Position numbers and translations under genes: made by a program | From: Platynereis dumerilii | Taxonomy: Eukaryota; Annelida; Polychaeta; Phyllodocida; Nereididae | Reading direction: 5' to 3' | DNA: 64,000 bases | Assembly: GCA_026936325.1 (NCBI GenBank) | Contig: JAPTHN010000148.1 | Coordinates: 434,001-498,000 of the forward strand | The notes under the pieces: generated by a model | The model's database searches: none | What the model saw: only the letters and a program-made list of their open reading frames with translations | Told to the model about the DNA's origin: nothing | Part shown: one piece after another, positions 10,508-22,085 of the stretch | How positions within the stretch are numbered: position 1 is the first letter of the stretch | How the letters are laid out: every line of letters begins with the position of its first letter

Positions 10508-12500
10508 ATGTCAAAGAACACAGAAGGAGAAAACGAAGCAAAGAAGCCAAGAATTGACCCCGGAAAATATGCAGTGGACCTCGAAGACGTCACTTTGCAT
10601 ATCCTACGGACTGGTGAAAATAGCGAGGAGTCTGACCGATGTTTCGTTTCTAAAAGTGAACACACGCAGTCACTGCAGTAAGTGCTTTTTTCTGAGACAT
10701 GAAGTTTCAGTCTGCCAATCACTGCCGACCCCCTGCTCTTCTTGCACATTTTCATGTGGCCCTGTCTCGTTCATCATTGTTTTGATTTTATTAATCTCTT
10801 ATTTTGTTGGCTGCAGGAAAGTGAAAGAGAAGATTGAAGGAGACGATCACTTGCTCGTGACCAAGGAATATCGCTTGTACCCAGCATTCAAGGAAGCCTT
10901 GTTACGGATTGTGAAGGCCGTAGAAGATGTTAAAAAAGAAAGAAATCGTGCCCGCATTATACTTGTTCATGGTATGCCTAATTTGGGTAAGTCCGCTCTT
11001 GCGGAATGCTTGGCCTACTACCTAGCTCTGGCCGAGGGAGACGTGCATTTGATGAAACTTGTCCGTTGTGAAACTTACGATCCTGAGGCCCTGACGGACA
11101 GTATAACTGACGTTTTGTGTTCCAAGTCATTAATTCTTGATCAAGTAAACACTGGGTCACTGTTACTTGGAAATATTAGAGACACCATCAATTCCAAATT
11201 CAGAAAGTTGTCTGGTCAAGTGCCTCTTCCACTCATTGCGTTCACCTCCGGACACTATGCACCTCAAGCTGATTGGTTAGATTTTCAGTCTGAAGGATGG
11301 CTGTGCTACAAAGTCATCCACATGAGGATAGATGAAGCACTTGTTAGCGAAATGAGGGAACGTTCAGATACACTTCGGGATTGTCCATTATCAAATGATG
11401 ATCTTCTTGGCGTTACGAATATTTTCTGGCGCATGGATCAGTGTCTTAGGTACATCGCACCTCACAACCCTGGAGCTACAGTGGATGAAATCAGACAATT
11501 TATTTACCCACCCGCAGAAATACAGGAGCCAACGGTCCACTTATTCTGGCTTGTCTGGGAGGAGTTTCTCATCAAAGGGTTGCCAGACAGGGAAGACTTT
11601 GGAGATGAGCACTGTAAGATTCGACCCGTATACATCGAGTATCTCTCTTTCTTGATAAGTCGTTTCAGGGACCCAAATGATGGTAGTATTAATTCCACAC
11701 TCAACTCCACGGATGTCGTTGGATCTTCAGCGTACACCAACAATAACTACACAGAGTACAAGCCTGATGATTACTACTACCAATTTCTGAACAAGGATGA
11801 CCTCTATGATACTCTGAAACAAGTGATTAAGTTTCGCGACAAGCACACGCCTCAACAAAACGTTAATTTGATTTCGAAAGCTCTGAACTTCATTCGTGAA
11901 AGCAATGATTCTCAAATGTTTAAGTTTATCTCTCGTGGCCTCTTTGAATTATTCATTAAACTCCATTGTGAGTGTGAGGGAAAACGCAAAGGTTGCAGTG
12001 TTGGAATGACGGTCTTGGGTTCAACTGTCGACTTTGTCACCGTGAATCATGTTGTTGACGTGGCTACGGAGGAAGAGTTGTGCAATCTGCCAAATCAATA
12101 TGAGACATGCAAAACCGAGAAAACCGCATTTTGGTGCATTCTGAATGCGCCAGGCAGGCCAGCCTTCAAAGGCTATGATTATGCCTATATCATAACGATG
12201 CCCAAGGACAACAAGCCTGTTGTAGACAAAGTTGAGTTATTCCATGTGACAGTTAAGCCGCATGGACAAAAAAGAGACGAAAGACAGATTATGACTGATG
12301 TCTTGACGTCTATCAAACGTACACTGACGAGGATGGACTTGGTCCAGAGTAAGGATGCGGATGACATTGTAGTACCTTACTTTTTGCATCACCGTGAAAA
12401 AAGTTCAACACTTGAATTACCTTTTCGTGATTCAAGCCGAAAGATGAAAGTGGAACTACTTTGCTTTCCTCAAGAATTGTTTGTTGTGAAAAATGAATAG
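10508..12500 (+). CDS. N1: P-loop NTPase with C-terminal nuclease-like domain (Crinkler/RHS-like), 617 aa
   Basis: The coding exons are 10508-10677 (within an exon from 10447) and 10817-12500, joined phase 2 over a 139-bp intron. I chose ATG 10508 (MSKNTEGENEAKKPR) because N2 and N3 also start MSK/MTK followed by a basic patch; an out-of-frame ATG at 10491 gives a longer but false frame through the intron. Residues 78-86 read YPAFKEALL; Walker A is GMPNLGKS (109-116); the Walker-B-like strand is SLILDQVN (Asp165); FTSG is 199-202. A middle block HLFWLVWEEFLIKGLP is shared. The C-terminus has GYDYAY (Asp about 511) and VELFHVT (about 529-535), then LPFRDS. The layout suggests an NTP-switched nuclease or DNA-binding protein of the Crinkler/RHS class acting in the nucleus. 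The function is inference. Confidence 0.85.
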
Positions 12501-12990
12501 TTTCGACATCTATAGAGTTTGTTGAAGGTCCGTTATATTGTCATGTTTGCATCAAACATATCCAGAACTTCTTAATTGATGTTCAGATATTGTAAATAGA
12601 TTTATTTCTATGCCTAGTAGTCCATGTGCCATGTTATTGTACCATATAGTTCGAACTGTTATGTGTTGACAAGTTGACATCTTACTTCTTGATCACAGTG
12701 TACGTAGCTGACTATTACAATGGTTTATATGTGCGTACAACTATTATTTAGCAATGCAGTGAAGAAATGTTATTGTATTATACAAGTTGATACCTCCCTT
12801 TGCTGAGGTAGTTGATTCAAAGTTTATTTTTGTATCAAATGGCCAGAATTACATGATTGATATGGAGTCTTGTTAATTGATTTATTAGACTCTACCAACT
12901 CTCAACTTAGGCTTATGGTGCAACTCTGTAAGAAACTGTAGCATCCAAAGGAAAAAGTCACATTTTGGGCCAAATTGAATTAAGGTCAAA
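12501..12990. other. 3' flank of N1, no further feature
   Basis: A/T-rich downstream sequence. No canonical AATAAA was found close to the stop. Confidence 0.3.
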
Positions 12991-13055
12991 ATAGGACTTC
13001 TGAGACATGTTTTTTATAATGATGTATATAAAGAAACATGTCTCAGAAGTCCTAT
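12991..13055. repeat. Perfect 22-bp inverted repeat (hairpin)
   Basis: ATAGGACTTCTGAGACATGT plus TT at 12991-13012 is exactly inverted at 13034-13055, with a 21-bp loop. The stem is perfect, which suggests recent origin or constraint. It lies about 490 bp after the N1 stop. Confidence 0.9.
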
Positions 13056-13653
13056 TTATAATTTATTAAGTTAAGATTTTCAACAAGTGGTTGCCACTTG
13101 CAAATCCCATGCAGTACGTAAGTCTAATACTGATTGCAAGGACCTGAATTTAAAAGTAAATTTTCTAAGAGACTCCAAAATGTGCCTTGCTTGTTTTCCC
13201 TTTGGACGCTAGAACTTGGACTTTCTATTTACTGAAAGTAGGCTGATTCCGCGTACACTGCTTCTTAATCAGCTTGAATACTGACCAGAGAACATTCAGC
13301 ACAGTCCTCCAACTTGCCAGATCAGTAGTCTGCACCAAAATGCAGTCAGTATCCCTAACTTAGGCAGTTTGTACTGCAGCTCTAAATTTGCACCAATGAG
13401 ACCTTGTGTGGCACTGCAATATCAGTGAACCGGTCTATGGTAGAAGTACTAGAAGATCAGCTGTTGAAATTAAATCCAGCGTTGTGACACCACTGTGTCT
13501 TGTGATGCATTGTTTATGAAATTGTTAAACATGCTTTTAAAATATATATGTGTAGTTCTATTCATTCATTATTCAATTTGTTCCAGACTGAATTGTATAA
13601 CATGCAAGAATGTCTTCGACCAGGGGTATTGTTAATCACTTTTGAATTGAAAG
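13056..13653. other. Gene-free stretch, no feature recognised
   Basis: No motif, repeat or coding signal was recognised. Confidence 0.3.
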
Positions 13654-13759
13654 TTGTTCAGCGGGCGTAGTTACCTCTTAGCCACGACACACACCATGGG
13701 GGATTTTATTCACCAAGTGAGGCCTTATAAAGTGGTTCACCTCGAAGCACAGCCACAGA

Positions 13760-13823
13760 GGTTCCGTGGTGTAATGGTTAGCACTCTGAATCCAGCGATC
13801 CGAGTTCAAATCTTGGCGGTCCT
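13760..13823 (+). pseudogene. tRNA-Gln pseudogene
   Basis: It matches array tRNA-Gln at both ends but lacks about 7-8 bases of the anticodon arm (CACTCTGAATCCAG) and is 64 nt long. The acceptor stem is also damaged (GGCGGTCCT). Confidence 0.8.
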
Positions 13824-13972
13824 GCAGTGGCCTTTTGCAATTTGTATTATCAATCCTTCTTATTTAAACATGGGCAGAAAATATTGAAATGCAAAGTTCA
13901 ACTCTATTGACCTCTTCCAGGTGATATTTGGACCAACTATCAAAATAAAACACTTATGCTTTAAAAACATAT

Positions 13973-14054
13973 CGCAGTCGACAGGATTCGAACCTGTGCG
14001 GGCAGAGCCCAACAGATTTCTAGTCTGTCGCCTTAACCACTCGGCCACGACTGC
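13973..14054 (-). tRNA. tRNA-Ser(AGA), intact isolated copy
   Basis: This 82-nt gene is identical to the array consensus. Acceptor GCAGTCG pairs with CGACTGC, the anticodon loop is CTAGAAA (anticodon AGA), there is a long class-II variable arm, and the T-loop is GGTTCGAATCC. It stays perfect although its Gln and Val neighbours in the same relict unit are broken. Confidence 0.9.
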
Positions 14055-14177
14055 CTGCAACCCCAAACTAAAAAGAGCGAAAAACGTGCCATCGAGTGTC
14101 TTGATACAGACAAATCCATGGCAGCTCTTGACAAGACATATTTGCTCCTCCAGTCACAATTCACAGCCAAAGCATCT

Positions 14178-14229
14178 TGATTCCACTTGGTTTCGAACCT
14201 AGGACCTCTCGCGGAGGGCGAGGGTGATA
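14178..14229 (-). pseudogene. tRNA-Val pseudogene
   Basis: The T-arm half (GGTTTCGAACCTAGGACCTC on the plus strand) is recognisable, but the anticodon region reads GCGGAGGGCGAG and the D-arm half is missing. Confidence 0.7.
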
Positions 14230-14235
14230 AACAGC

Positions 14236-14683
14236 AAAAGTGCACAGATAATGAAGACATTTAGTCTATCAGTATACAAACACCACATTTTGACACTCAA
14301 TACATTCAAATAATAAACAATTTGTGTGAAATTTTCATAAAGAGAGAAGAAAATTTTATTAATACTATGAAACTACAGAAAAAAACATAGGCTGCGCGGC
14401 AGCAAACCCTCAGCTTCGAATTGGCTTGTATTCACGCAACAATGGGTACATTCGATTCGATCTACTCTAACTACTCCAGAAGTTACGTATCAACTCCAGG
14501 AAGTGACGTTTCTACTCCTGGAGTAAACTACTCCAAGGTGGGTCCAAATCAAATGAAAAGGAGTACTTAGGAACGTCACTATTTGGGGGTTCCCTTTCTG
14601 TGAGGATTCCCTTGCCAATGGCAATTCAAGACGCCATGTGGCATTTTCAATTACGGCGAGTCAATTGAATTACAGCAAGGCAC
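14236..14683. other. Gene-free stretch
   Basis: It contains the reverse copy of the TTTGCTGCCGCGCAGCCTAT fragment near 14390 and several CTACTCC/GGAGTA words near 14460-14570 that recur near 15770-15850 on the far side of the hAT element. The flanking material may therefore be an older element that the hAT invaded. Confidence 0.35.
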
Positions 14684-15626
14684 CAGTGGCGTAGCTATGG
14701 GGGGCCTGGGGGGGCCAAGGCCCCCCCCAAATGGATGAGTGGCCCCCCCACTGGCCCCCCCATTTCAGATTTGAGAAATTTGAAAAATTATTTGAGCAGA
14801 GCACGTCCGTCCTTGTGACCTGAGTCCGTGCTAACCTACCTGATTCTCACCAGAATGACAGTTGCCATTTAAAAAGTTCTGACAATTTGTAAAGATATAT
14901 GGCATTAGGCGTACCTGAATCCGAATTATTAAAGGCGGCTGGCGACTTTTGTCCAAATTTTCAATTTTCCCAATTTTTACTCCCACCCCCTGCATGGTAT
15001 GCCTTTGTGTCTAGAGCATTTCGAATGTTCCACGCAACATCAAAATTCTTGTGATTTGAGAAAATTTTTCCATTGCCATTGTTGAGTTAAAGAAATATTG
15101 CGCCTTTGAAATATCTCTCTGGACAAGACTGATTTTGTATCAGGGAATTTTTGTCCAGATAGGGCTCGTGCTCTTTCAAAAGTAAGCACAACCCAATTCC
15201 AAGATGATCATGAGGGTCATCAGTATTATGAATTAGTAAGTAGTTACTAAGTACTATTTTTCCAATGAACAGTTACTGCCCTCTCATTCCGTGTGCATAA
15301 CAAATTGAACGGCTGAGATCAACATTCTGCACTTTGTCCAACTGATTTTATGGAAATTCATTTCTCTCTAAAAAGTAATTATGAAAGAAAATTTTGTGGT
15401 TTTTTTACCATATTTAAATTATCTAAATAAGACAGTAAATGCAGTAAGAATTCTCTGGAAGAAACGAGCGGCAATGTTCCTATGACGTTTGTAAAGAGGG
15501 CTTGTGTCGCGGCGTAAATGTTTGCCCTTGTATTGCCCCAAAAATGCCGCAAAAGGTTGGTCCCCCTGATTGAGACCCTGGCCCCCCCTTGGCCCCCCCA
15601 CTCTTGGATTTCTAGCTACGCCACTG
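14684..15626. mobile_element. hAT-type MITE, perfect TIRs and 8-bp target duplication
   Basis: The ends CAGTGGCGTAGCTA and TAGCTACGCCACTG are exact inverses. CAAGGCAC flanks both sides at 14676-14683 and 15627-15634. Both subterminal regions carry GGCCCCCC runs. No transposase frame was seen in 943 bp. Confidence 0.9.
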
Positions 15627-15634
15627 CAAGGCAC

Positions 15635-17133
15635 ATCAAAACAATGCAATCAGCTACCAAATCAAAACTTCTAAAGTGCCATTTATTTATGTAAACAATC
15701 ATACACGGTCGTGTCATGGGATATCCAAATTTCTTTGAGCACTTCCTATCTATTCCATCCAAACTGCTCTAATCTACTCCCGGAAATGCAAAACGAATGA
15801 TCTGGAGTGAAGTACTCCACTCCAAGAGCACTTTGGAGCAGTGACTCGTGTCACTCGAGTTACTCGTGTAACCTTTCCGAAAACGCCCCACGAAAACTGT
15901 GAAGCAGTCAGAAGCTAATTTTTTGGTGGCATCTCTTTTGTGTTAGGAAGCTAAATTGATTTAAAACATAGAGCAGTTTTTTGACCACTAATACATTTTA
16001 CTAGATTTATCTTTGACAACCTTAGTTCCGATCGTTTTTTTTTAATCAGACATAAATTTGTCATTTGTAAATGGAGGTCATTTGTTGTTGACGGTGGGCG
16101 AAAAATTTACGTTTATATGCCTATGGTGGTCCACTCAGGAAGAAACTTGCTCTGACAGCTGGTTGAAGTTTAGGACGTTTTTGAGGTAAATTCATTGCCC
16201 ATGATTGGGGAATCCCCAAATCGCGTGGGCGGTGTTTATCTGAGATACTACCAAAGATTAAAAATACTTGATCATATGTTGATGGTAGTACCGGTACCTT
16301 GTTTTCCAGTCAATCCGCCTTCTTCTTCTTCTTCAAGTTACATCCCGCCTGTGGTAGGCGAACCTCGACCGAGTAAAAACAGGTCTCTATTCTTTGATAG
16401 ATTGTGGCAAAAATGTTTGATTTGTTGGCATATATTGAGTGTTCAGTTCTAAGACTGATAAAATCTCTTTGCATAAAAACATTCTGGTTGTCAATGTTCT
16501 GGGTAAAAGCCAAATTAAAACTACTGCTAAAAATTACTACCATACTACTATCATACTATAGCTAGAAGCCTCAAGACTACCCGCCCTTCCACTCTCCGAA
16601 AAATCCCGCCTTTGCCAAAAACCGCCCCAGCACTACAGGGGGGGGATCCAGGAAATTCCGGTGGGGGGGGGTCTATTGGGCTATCGCGACACGGAACGCA
16701 TAGCTCACAACATAATGCGACTGCGCGCCGATAAAAACTAACATGTAAAAATATATAAATTTTGGTCTGGTGGGGGGGGGGGATGCATCAATCCAAAGAC
16801 ATCTATCTTTTAAATTTAAATAAATTTACTTCATGAATTCACTTTGCCACTGTGCTGTGCGCGCTGCGCCAATGCGCTGGGCTTTGCTGATTGGTCAAAA
16901 CTGGGTAATTAGCTGGTCTACGAATAGGTCGGCAATGTAACCCATGTTGTCTATGAAGTATGAATCTACTAGCTGTTTGTCTGCGACCAAGTTTGGGTAC
17001 GACTTGTCATGTCTACGGCGTAACTAGATTCCTTGAATTTTGTTTGGTGAAGACCTCAAATTCAATTCAAAACATGTGCATTTGATTTTCATTACGGCGA
17101 GTTACTACTGTTTTATCATGGGGTAACTGAGGG
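15635..17133. other. Gene-free stretch with G-runs
   Basis: No coding signal. There are long G runs near 16637-16670 and 16770-16783, and a CTTCTTCTTCTTC run near 16320. No element borders were found. Confidence 0.35.
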
Positions 17134-17550
17134 TAGTTGAGGGATGGCGAATTTGGTTGAGGGGAGGCGAGTTGGTTTGAGGGGAGGCGAGGGGATGTGA
17201 GTTTAGTGGAGGGGAGGCGAATTCAGCTGAGGGGAGCCGAGTTTATCTGAGGGCAGCCGAGCTTACTTGAGGGGAGCCGAGTTTAGTTGAGGGGAGGTGA
17301 GTTTAGTTGAGGGGAGCCGAGTTTAGTTGAGGGGAGGTGAGTTTAGTTGAGGGGAGCCGAGTTTACTTGAGGGCAGCCGAGTTTACTTGAGGGGAGGTGA
17401 GTTCAGTTGAGGGCAGCCGAGTTTACTTGAGGGGAGGTGAGTTTACTTGAGGGGAGCCGAGTTTACTTGAGGGGAGGTGAGTTTACTTGAGGGCAGCCGA
17501 GTTTACTTGAGGGTAAAAGAGGTTAAGTTGAGGGTGCCGAGTTTATGAGA
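17134..17550. repeat. 20-bp minisatellite, about 20 copies
   Basis: The unit reads close to GAGTTTACTTGAGGGGAGCC. Two variants, GGGGAGCCGA and GGGGAGGTGA, alternate in runs. The edges decay (ATTTGGTTGAGG at the left, GGGTGCCGAG at the right). The strand is purine-rich with regular GAGGGGAG blocks. Confidence 0.9.
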
Positions 17551-17667
17551 GGGTTTGGGGGGTGTATCCTGTCATGAGGCCTCACTTATGACCATATAAT
17601 GGGTTTTGTGGATTGGAACATGCAGTCGTGCACCCGAATATTGCTATAAAATTGCATTTTCATTTTT

Positions 17668-18105
17668 AGCTCGTCTGTTTTCTTTGAAAACGAAGAGCTA
17701 TTGTCGTCAATCGATCGTTGTCCTCGTTGTCCCGGTTAAGATTTTCGTAAGTGTCCATTTGTGACCTTAGTTTTCCACTTAGAGTTATGAAATTTGGTAC
17801 AGGTATGGTACTATGATCGGGAACATGTTGAACTGCCCATTGTGACCTAAATATTTCGCTTAGAGTTATAAAATTGTTACAGCTATTGGCCTGTGGACAT
17901 GGATCAGGAAAATGTCGATAAATCCTTTATTATGGTTATTTTGGCAGCCGTCTTTCTTCATTCTTGAACTGCCCATTTTAACCTAAATATATCGCTTAAG
18001 AGTTACAGAATTAGCTACAGGTATTGACCTGTGGGTGACAATCTGGCACACGTATGTATATTTCACATTAACAGACGAGCTTTTCAACCGCTTGCGGTTC
18101 TGGTT
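17668..18105 (+). mobile_element. Second Helentron-like family with asymmetric inverted repeats
   Basis: The left end AGCTCGTCTG (17668-17677) is the exact inverse of CAGACGAGCT at 18072-18081. That right arm is followed by the palindrome AACCGCTTGCGGTT (18086-18099) and then CTGGTT. The layout is the same as in the TAACCGGCC family: terminal left arm, then an inset right arm, then a 3' palindrome. The inside carries the same ATGAAATTTGGTACAGGTAT repeat found in 34008-34800. It lies just 5' of the first coding exon of N2. Confidence 0.6.
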
Positions 18106-18324
18106 GACAATCAGATTTTCCATTAGTGAAGAACCCCTAGTTTTGTGCGTAGAAGCATTTTGGATTATGTATGGTTTATTTTTAGAAAGAAAATCTTATT
18201 TGTTACAATATGGGGTAAACGCTGGTAAAATGATGCATTTCTGCCAACCGAAAATTCAAGATTTAACTTTGTCTAATCCCGATTGCAATTTTATGTTTTG
18301 ACGACTTTTTTCAGGGAGAAAAAG

Positions 18325-21300
18325 ATGTCGAAAAGAAAAAGGCAATCTTCAAGAGAAAGGTGAGGTCAATGGATGCCTAATGATAGATTCAATTTAATCA
18401 GTCATTTAGTTAAAATTTGAGTCTTATGGTAACTAATCCTACAAAATTTATATTTATTCTATAGGGATACACTGATCCAACGTTTTTAAAATCCAATCCG
18501 ATACTAAAGTTGTCGACCTTGCCCAATGAAATTTATCCAATAAGATTTTATTTGTTGTTTATACAACAATTAAAGCAAACATTTATGAAGATCTTGCTCA
18601 CAGCCCTGGTGCGTTCTTCACAGTCAGTTTTGCAGGAGCCTTTGATCAAATTCATTTATCACTGCTATGACACAAGTTTTCGCTTTTGTCAAAGAAATTG
18701 CCAAATAATGGTCTGTTCAACTCTGTAGGGGGGAGGGTTGGGCTAGTGGTAGCGTGCTGGGCTGCCAATCGCTGGGTCCAGAGTTCGAATCCAGCTCTTG
18801 CTGGGTCCCCTGGGCCTATGTTGGATGGCTGTTTCAATCATCTTTCGCCTGATTGCCGTGTCCTCCTCCTGTCCTAATTAGCCTACCAAGTGCATAAATA
18901 CAGGACGTAAAGCCCCAATCATCCATCCATCAATCTGTTCAACTCTGTTGACATGTTGCTGCTCCCTGCTCAGCCTATAATTTCACTGATATTTCCTACA
19001 GTGAGCCATCTTGGTGGAATCCATCTGCCAGAATTAAGACAGCATCTGACATTCTGGCAAATGGAAGAGCTAGAGCAGCAAATTACAGCGGGGCTCTATA
19101 GGTTTTACCATCTGCCTTATTACCAACCGTTCTCAACATGAATTATCCATCTTTGTTACCCAAATGGTTTTTGTTTTCATTCGTTTTAGGGAAGACAACT
19201 CTGATGAAGATGAAGTCCAAGCTGAAAGAAAAAAGCTGCAGCTTGATGCGAAAACAATACTGCGAGGTGACAATCACAATGAAGTTGAGATGTACAGCAC
19301 CACTTGGGGTATTGTGGGCATCACTTCATGTAATACCATCATTTCCAAAGTTGAACCTAAATCCTTCGAGTAAGTTTGTTTTTGCTGAATGTTAATTGCT
19401 GGAAGTTAGTACTACTTAAAATTATTACTAGGTTGCTTTTTACTCATATTGGAAACCTGGGAATACCCCATGAGAGGCAATGATCCTCTCAGGAAATGCA
19501 GGAGGATCAAACCAAGTGTTTTCTTTTTTTTGTCATCCGCCATTTTGTTGGTATTGAAATTTAGACGTTACCATGGGCAGTTGACCCATTTTGCAAATCT
19601 TCTTTTTTGGTTTCATAGTCAGCCTCTTTCATGAGCAGTTATTTTCCTGATTCTGTATTACCCACAAGAGTTATGCCGATGGTAATTGTATTTGATGCCA
19701 AAAAACTTTGTCCATTTGGGGATGACCAGTTAACTCTGTAAAGGTCAGAATGCAATATTCAGCATCTGAAAAATTAGTGAAAATCTAAATTTATTTTAGT
19801 TATTGTTTTATGTTTTCCAGAGAGATACGACAACGAGTGGCTACTGAAGACAAGCTGATTTTTGGGACGGTCTTTTACCTTTATCCCGCATTCAAGGAGT
19901 GTTTACTGAGACTTTTAAGCGAAATAGAAGAAGTACTGAATGACAGCAACAGTAAGGTTCGAGTCATCTTAGTTCATGGCGTTCCAAATATGGGCAAATC
20001 CGCCATGGCACAGTGCTTGTCTTATTGCCTGGGTCTTCTTTCTGGTGGGAAGGATTTGGTGCGGTTCATTCCCCTTGGGCATTCTGGATACAGTGACAGT
20101 CAGGAGCTAACGACACAGTTAATGTTGCATTTCGATGCAAAATATGTTGTTATCGATCAAGCCAACCTGCGCTGTCTGGAGTTGAAATACGTACAAAGCC
20201 AAACTCAATTCAGATACGATGAATGCAACGTGAGGATGCCTATAGTGATCTTCACATCAGGGCATTACTCTCCCAGCGTGGAATGGCTTGAAACACAAAA
20301 TACTGGTTGGCTGAAGTACAAGCTGATTGATATGGAAGTTGATTGTGATTGTGTCAAGAGTATCATGAACATAGTTGGAATGAATCCTACTGAATTGAGT
20401 GCGCAGAAAGTTTTAGACCATACCACTACTTACGGACCCATGGTTCAGTGTGTTCAATATATGAGGGCGGTAGATAGCCCAAGTGATGAGCAGATTTTTG
20501 ACAGAATATATCCTGGATCGGATTTGGAGAAAATTAAGGGAAGTGATAAAAAGCATTTCGTTTGGTTGGTGTGGCAAAAATTTTTGAGGACTGGTGTTCC
20601 TCCCGTGAAGGATCTGACAGATGATGAGTGCTCTCTGGAGCCTGACGTTGCCGAGTATCTTGCGTATTTGTTAAGTGACATGAAGGACAATACTGATCGT
20701 GGCATGAATGCCGTCATGAATATGACGAAGATTGCAGGGGAGATATGCTATGAAAACAATGGCTACAAGGAGTTCAAGTCTGATTCTTACAAATATAGAA
20801 TTCTGCGAAAAAAATGTCTTCATGATGTGCTTAAGCTTGCATTCAGTGTTCATTCTGGATACACTGAAGAAGATGGGCACAAAATGCTTGTGTCTGCGCT
20901 TCGAGTGTTGTCAATTCCTGGACAGACCCAGTATCAGTATGTGAGGAGCGGAATTTTTGAGATGGTGATCCGAGGTTGTTGTCATATGGCCTTAAAGAAG
21001 AAAGGAAGAGATGTTGGCATGATGGTTTTCAACGAGCTTGACTTCACTAATGTTGAAAAAACCATGTACGTCACTTCTGTTAAAGAGCTGTGTGATACGC
21101 CCTTGAAAGTCAAGGATATGTTACGGAGAGAATCAGTTCAAGAGGAGTTCCGCATCTGGTGTGTGATGAATGGTGATGGAAAGAAGCAATTCCCAGGCTT
21201 TGACTTCGCATTTATGGTGATAAAGGCTACAGACAACGGCATTTGTGTGTCCTCACTGCAGCTGTTACAGGCAACTGTGAACTCCAAGCTTAAAGGTCGT

Positions 21301-21516
21301 GACAAACTGTTGATAATGTCCGATGTTCTGGACGAAATCAAGCGTACTCTGGTTAGCTTGGATTTGGTCGAACGGCATAAGATAGACAAAGTGGTTACGC
21401 CTTATTTTGTTCAGCCTAGTTCTGGTGGAGGCTCTGTTCCCTTGCCATTTCGCAATTCAACAAAACGTCTTCCAGTTCCAGTTGTTGATTTTCCGCCACA
21501 TGTTCTTAATCTGTGA
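18325..21516 (+). CDS. N2: P-loop NTPase with C-terminal nuclease-like domain (Crinkler/RHS-like), 636 aa
   Basis: Exons 18325-18359 (exon starts 18315), 19190-19369 and 19821-21516 join in frame, all GT-AG. The product starts MSKRKRQSSRER, a strong NLS-like patch, followed by an acidic stretch DNSDEDEVQAERKK. Residues 91-98 are YLYPAFKE, Walker A is GVPNMGKS (125-132), the Walker-B-like motif is YVVIDQAN (Asp184), and FTSGHYSP follows. The block WLVWQKFLRTGVPP is shared with the paralogues. The C-terminus has GFDFAF then VSSLQLLQATVN, where Ser takes the place of the Glu of N3 and N4, so the nuclease site may be altered. It ends LPFRNS...DFPPHVLNL. A 2-way Ser/Glu difference in a motif this short is weak evidence for loss of activity. 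A SINE lies in intron 1. Confidence 0.85.
18727..18933 (+). mobile_element. tRNA-derived SINE (family S1) with 15-bp target duplication
   Basis: The head has an A-box-like GGGCTAGTGGTAGCGTGC and a B box GAGTTCGAATCC. The body contains CCTAATTAGCCTACCAAGTG and the tail is a CATC/CATCAATC repeat. TCTGTTCAACTCTGT flanks both sides (18712-18726 and 18934-18948). It lies in the first intron of N2, and the perfect duplication indicates a fairly young insertion. Confidence 0.9.
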
Positions 21517-21583
21517 GGTGCATGAATTATGATATAATTAGTGTGTAGAAAATATACTAAAAAGGATGATAGGTGCATTTACA

Positions 21584-21605
21584 GTATATATATATATATA
21601 TATGA
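21584..21605. repeat. (TA)n microsatellite
   Basis: About ten TA dinucleotides lie shortly after the N2 stop. Confidence 0.85.
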
Positions 21606-21757
21606 AAAATATTAAAATGTTTAATTTATAATATTCATTCAAAATTCTTCCCTGTGCACAAACAATTCTGTCAATGATAAAAGTAAATGTTTGTCCATGG
21701 TACGCGTTTGTCCAGTGCATTCCCGGTCATTGCAATCAGGAAAACTGCTTCTCTGCT

Positions 21758-22085
21758 CAATAGACCTATTTCACTGAGTGGCCTGAACATGGACCCCAAA
21801 TAACTTTTTGCAATTCAACAATTATTAATTTGCTTTTCGCACACAGCAATTTGTACACTCTTTATCCAAACATACAACTTTCAAAATTTAAACTGAAATA
21901 ACGACCAAGTTATAAAGCCTTGAAGTTACATTAAAATGCACTAAAAATACTCCAGCTTGGAGACACCTTGGCAGGACCAATGAGAGGCAAGGGCGGGAAC
22001 TTAGCTATTAGCCAATGGGATTTGAGTATTCACCACTTTTACCCTAGTGTTAAATGGGAGAACCATCAGTGAAATTGGTCTATTG
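21758..22085. mobile_element. MITE with 20-bp TIRs (CAATAGACC...TTTCACTGA)
   Basis: CAATAGACCTATTTCACTGA at the left matches the inverse of the right end at 19 of 20 positions. No clear target duplication was identified, so the superfamily is open. No coding frame is present. Confidence 0.75.

Larger units (their letters stand above)
13654..14235. repeat. Relict tRNA array unit (Gln-Ser-Val part)
   Basis: Spacer and gene words follow the same order as in the array: CACACCATGGGGGATTTTAT, tRNA-Gln, a CTATCAAAATAAAACAC spacer, tRNA-Ser, CAACCCCAAACTAAAAAGAG, and the tRNA-Val remnant. Gln and Val are broken while Ser is intact. Confidence 0.8.

Noticed and set aside
10491-10816. A 669-residue frame starting at ATG 10491 that runs into N1
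   Set aside because: Its first part reads through the intron and is out of frame with the exon 10447-10677, whose donor and acceptor join perfectly to the NTPase exon.
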